Shown: positions 4,989-5,466 of the stretch, one piece after another
How the letters are laid out: each line of letters starts with the position of its first letter
Numbering within the stretch: position 1 is the first letter of the stretch
NCBI GenBank assembly: GCA_015904075.1
Contig: JABMDH010000097.1
Location: 1 to 5,466 of the forward strand
Source of the DNA: Nitrospira sp.
GTDB lineage: Bacteria; Nitrospirota; Nitrospiria; Nitrospirales; Nitrospiraceae
Direction: 5' to 3'
Length of the DNA stretch: 5,466 nucleotides
The notes under the pieces: generated by a model
What the model was told of the DNA's origin: nothing
Seen by the model: only the letters and a program-made list of their open reading frames with translations
Databases searched by the model: none
Translations under genes and position numbers: made by a program

Positions 4989-5466
4989 CTAATTCGCAGT
5001 GGTCGCATTGGTACGCAGCTGCTGGAGCGTAGCCCTTGCTTCCGGGATAAACTCGACCCGTTTGTGCTTCTGGGCGATCGCCAAGGCATCGGAGGCCAGC
5101 GTCACGGCTTCCTGATGCCGACCCCGCTCACATTGGACTCTGGCCAGGGCCAGCCGCGCATTGACCGCGCGCGGCGCTCGCTTGACGACCTGCTGTAAAA
5201 GTTGTTCTCCTTTTTCTTTATCGCCTCCCAGGACGCCAGGGAGCTTCACGAGGAAGGTCCCCTTGGCCGAAAGCGCATCGAGGTGACCGGGGTTGAGTTC
5301 AAGTGTCTGATCAAGTTCATTCATCATGCGGCGGAACCCAAAAGTCGCGGTGATGGACTCGCCGTCGATGCGAAGTTGCTCCCCTAAATTGCAGAAAAGA
5401 GAAAAATGCGCATCGGCGTACCGCTGATCGAGGGCCACAGCCTGCTCTGCCAGCGCCTGCCCCATT
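4989..5466 (-). CDS. Tetratricopeptide repeat (TPR) protein, C-terminal part
   Basis: The stop is TAG (CTA on the + strand at 4989-4991) and the frame runs off the right end. The methionine at 5465 lies inside a repeat helix, so it is probably not the start. About 158 residues are visible. They show paired helices of TPR type: ALAEQAVALDQRYADAHFSL, then ELDQTLELNPGHLDALSAKG, ALARVQCERGRHQEAVTLAS and further. The segment KLPGVLGGDKEKGEQLLQQV carries a P-x-x-LGGD-x-x-x-x-x-x-LL pattern that I associate with TatT-like TPR proteins (TRAP-transporter-associated) and related TPR proteins. The role is probably protein-protein contact; partner and location are unknown because the N-terminus is missing. 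It converges with arfB across an 18-base gap without an obvious terminator. Confidence 0.78.
   Translation of the reverse strand, partial: MGQALAEQAVALDQRYADAHFSLFCNLGEQLRIDGESITATFGFRRMMNELDQTLELNPGHLDALSAKGTFLVKLPGVLGGDKEKGEQLLQQVVKRAPRAVNARLALARVQCERGRHQEAVTLASDALAIAQKHKRVEFIPEARATLQQLRTNATTAN

Noticed and set aside
4844..5198. Small frames opposite the arfB tail and the TPR gene (4844-5089 leftward, 4971-5198 rightward)
   Set aside because: They are shadows of two well-supported genes, Arg/Phe/Pro-rich, without recognisable domains.

Overview
The window looks like chromosome of a Gram-negative, chemolithoautotroph-like bacterium. A Nitrospira-type genome is my best guess, judged from protein style and gene content; I could not run a search to confirm it. 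Moderately high GC, good Shine-Dalgarno sites, Sec signal peptides and an outer-membrane-type protein fit this. I see no tRNA, rRNA, CRISPR array, insertion sequence or phage gene.

Region 1 (1-598, + strand) is the tail of an inorganic-carbon uptake operon. It holds the last 77 residues of a DabA-like (DUF2309) protein and, 25 bases later, a small PII-like protein with a shortened T-loop. The pair suggests a DAB-type bicarbonate/CO2 accumulation system with its own PII-like sensor.

Region 2 (713-1471, - strand) is an exported DUF2490 protein, probably an outer-membrane beta-barrel. It is separated by a gene-poor stretch of about 430 bases from the next gene, which is divergently oriented.

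Region 3 (1899-3961, + strand) is the most unusual part. Two adjacent genes each encode a Sec-exported protein made of two tandem NTF2-like (SnoaL / SgcJ-EcaC / CaMKII-association-type) domains. All four domains are 128 residues long, and within both genes the repeat period is exactly 143 codons (429 bases). The second gene's two copies are about 89% identical in protein and carry long identical DNA blocks. The first gene's copies are only about 55% identical. The second gene has its own good sigma-70-type promoter and leader, and is followed by a perfect 17-bp hairpin.

Region 4 (3962-4970, + strand) holds a small unrecognised cytoplasmic protein of 74 residues and then a clear ArfB (YaeJ) peptidyl-tRNA hydrolase, a ribosome-rescue factor with an intact GGQ motif and basic tail. 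Region 5 (4989-5466, - strand) is the C-terminal part of a TPR protein, convergent with arfB, whose start lies beyond the window.

The regions do not look like one system. The DAB/PII pair is one functional unit and the two NTF2-like genes are a second, paralogous unit of unknown role; the rest look like independent genes.
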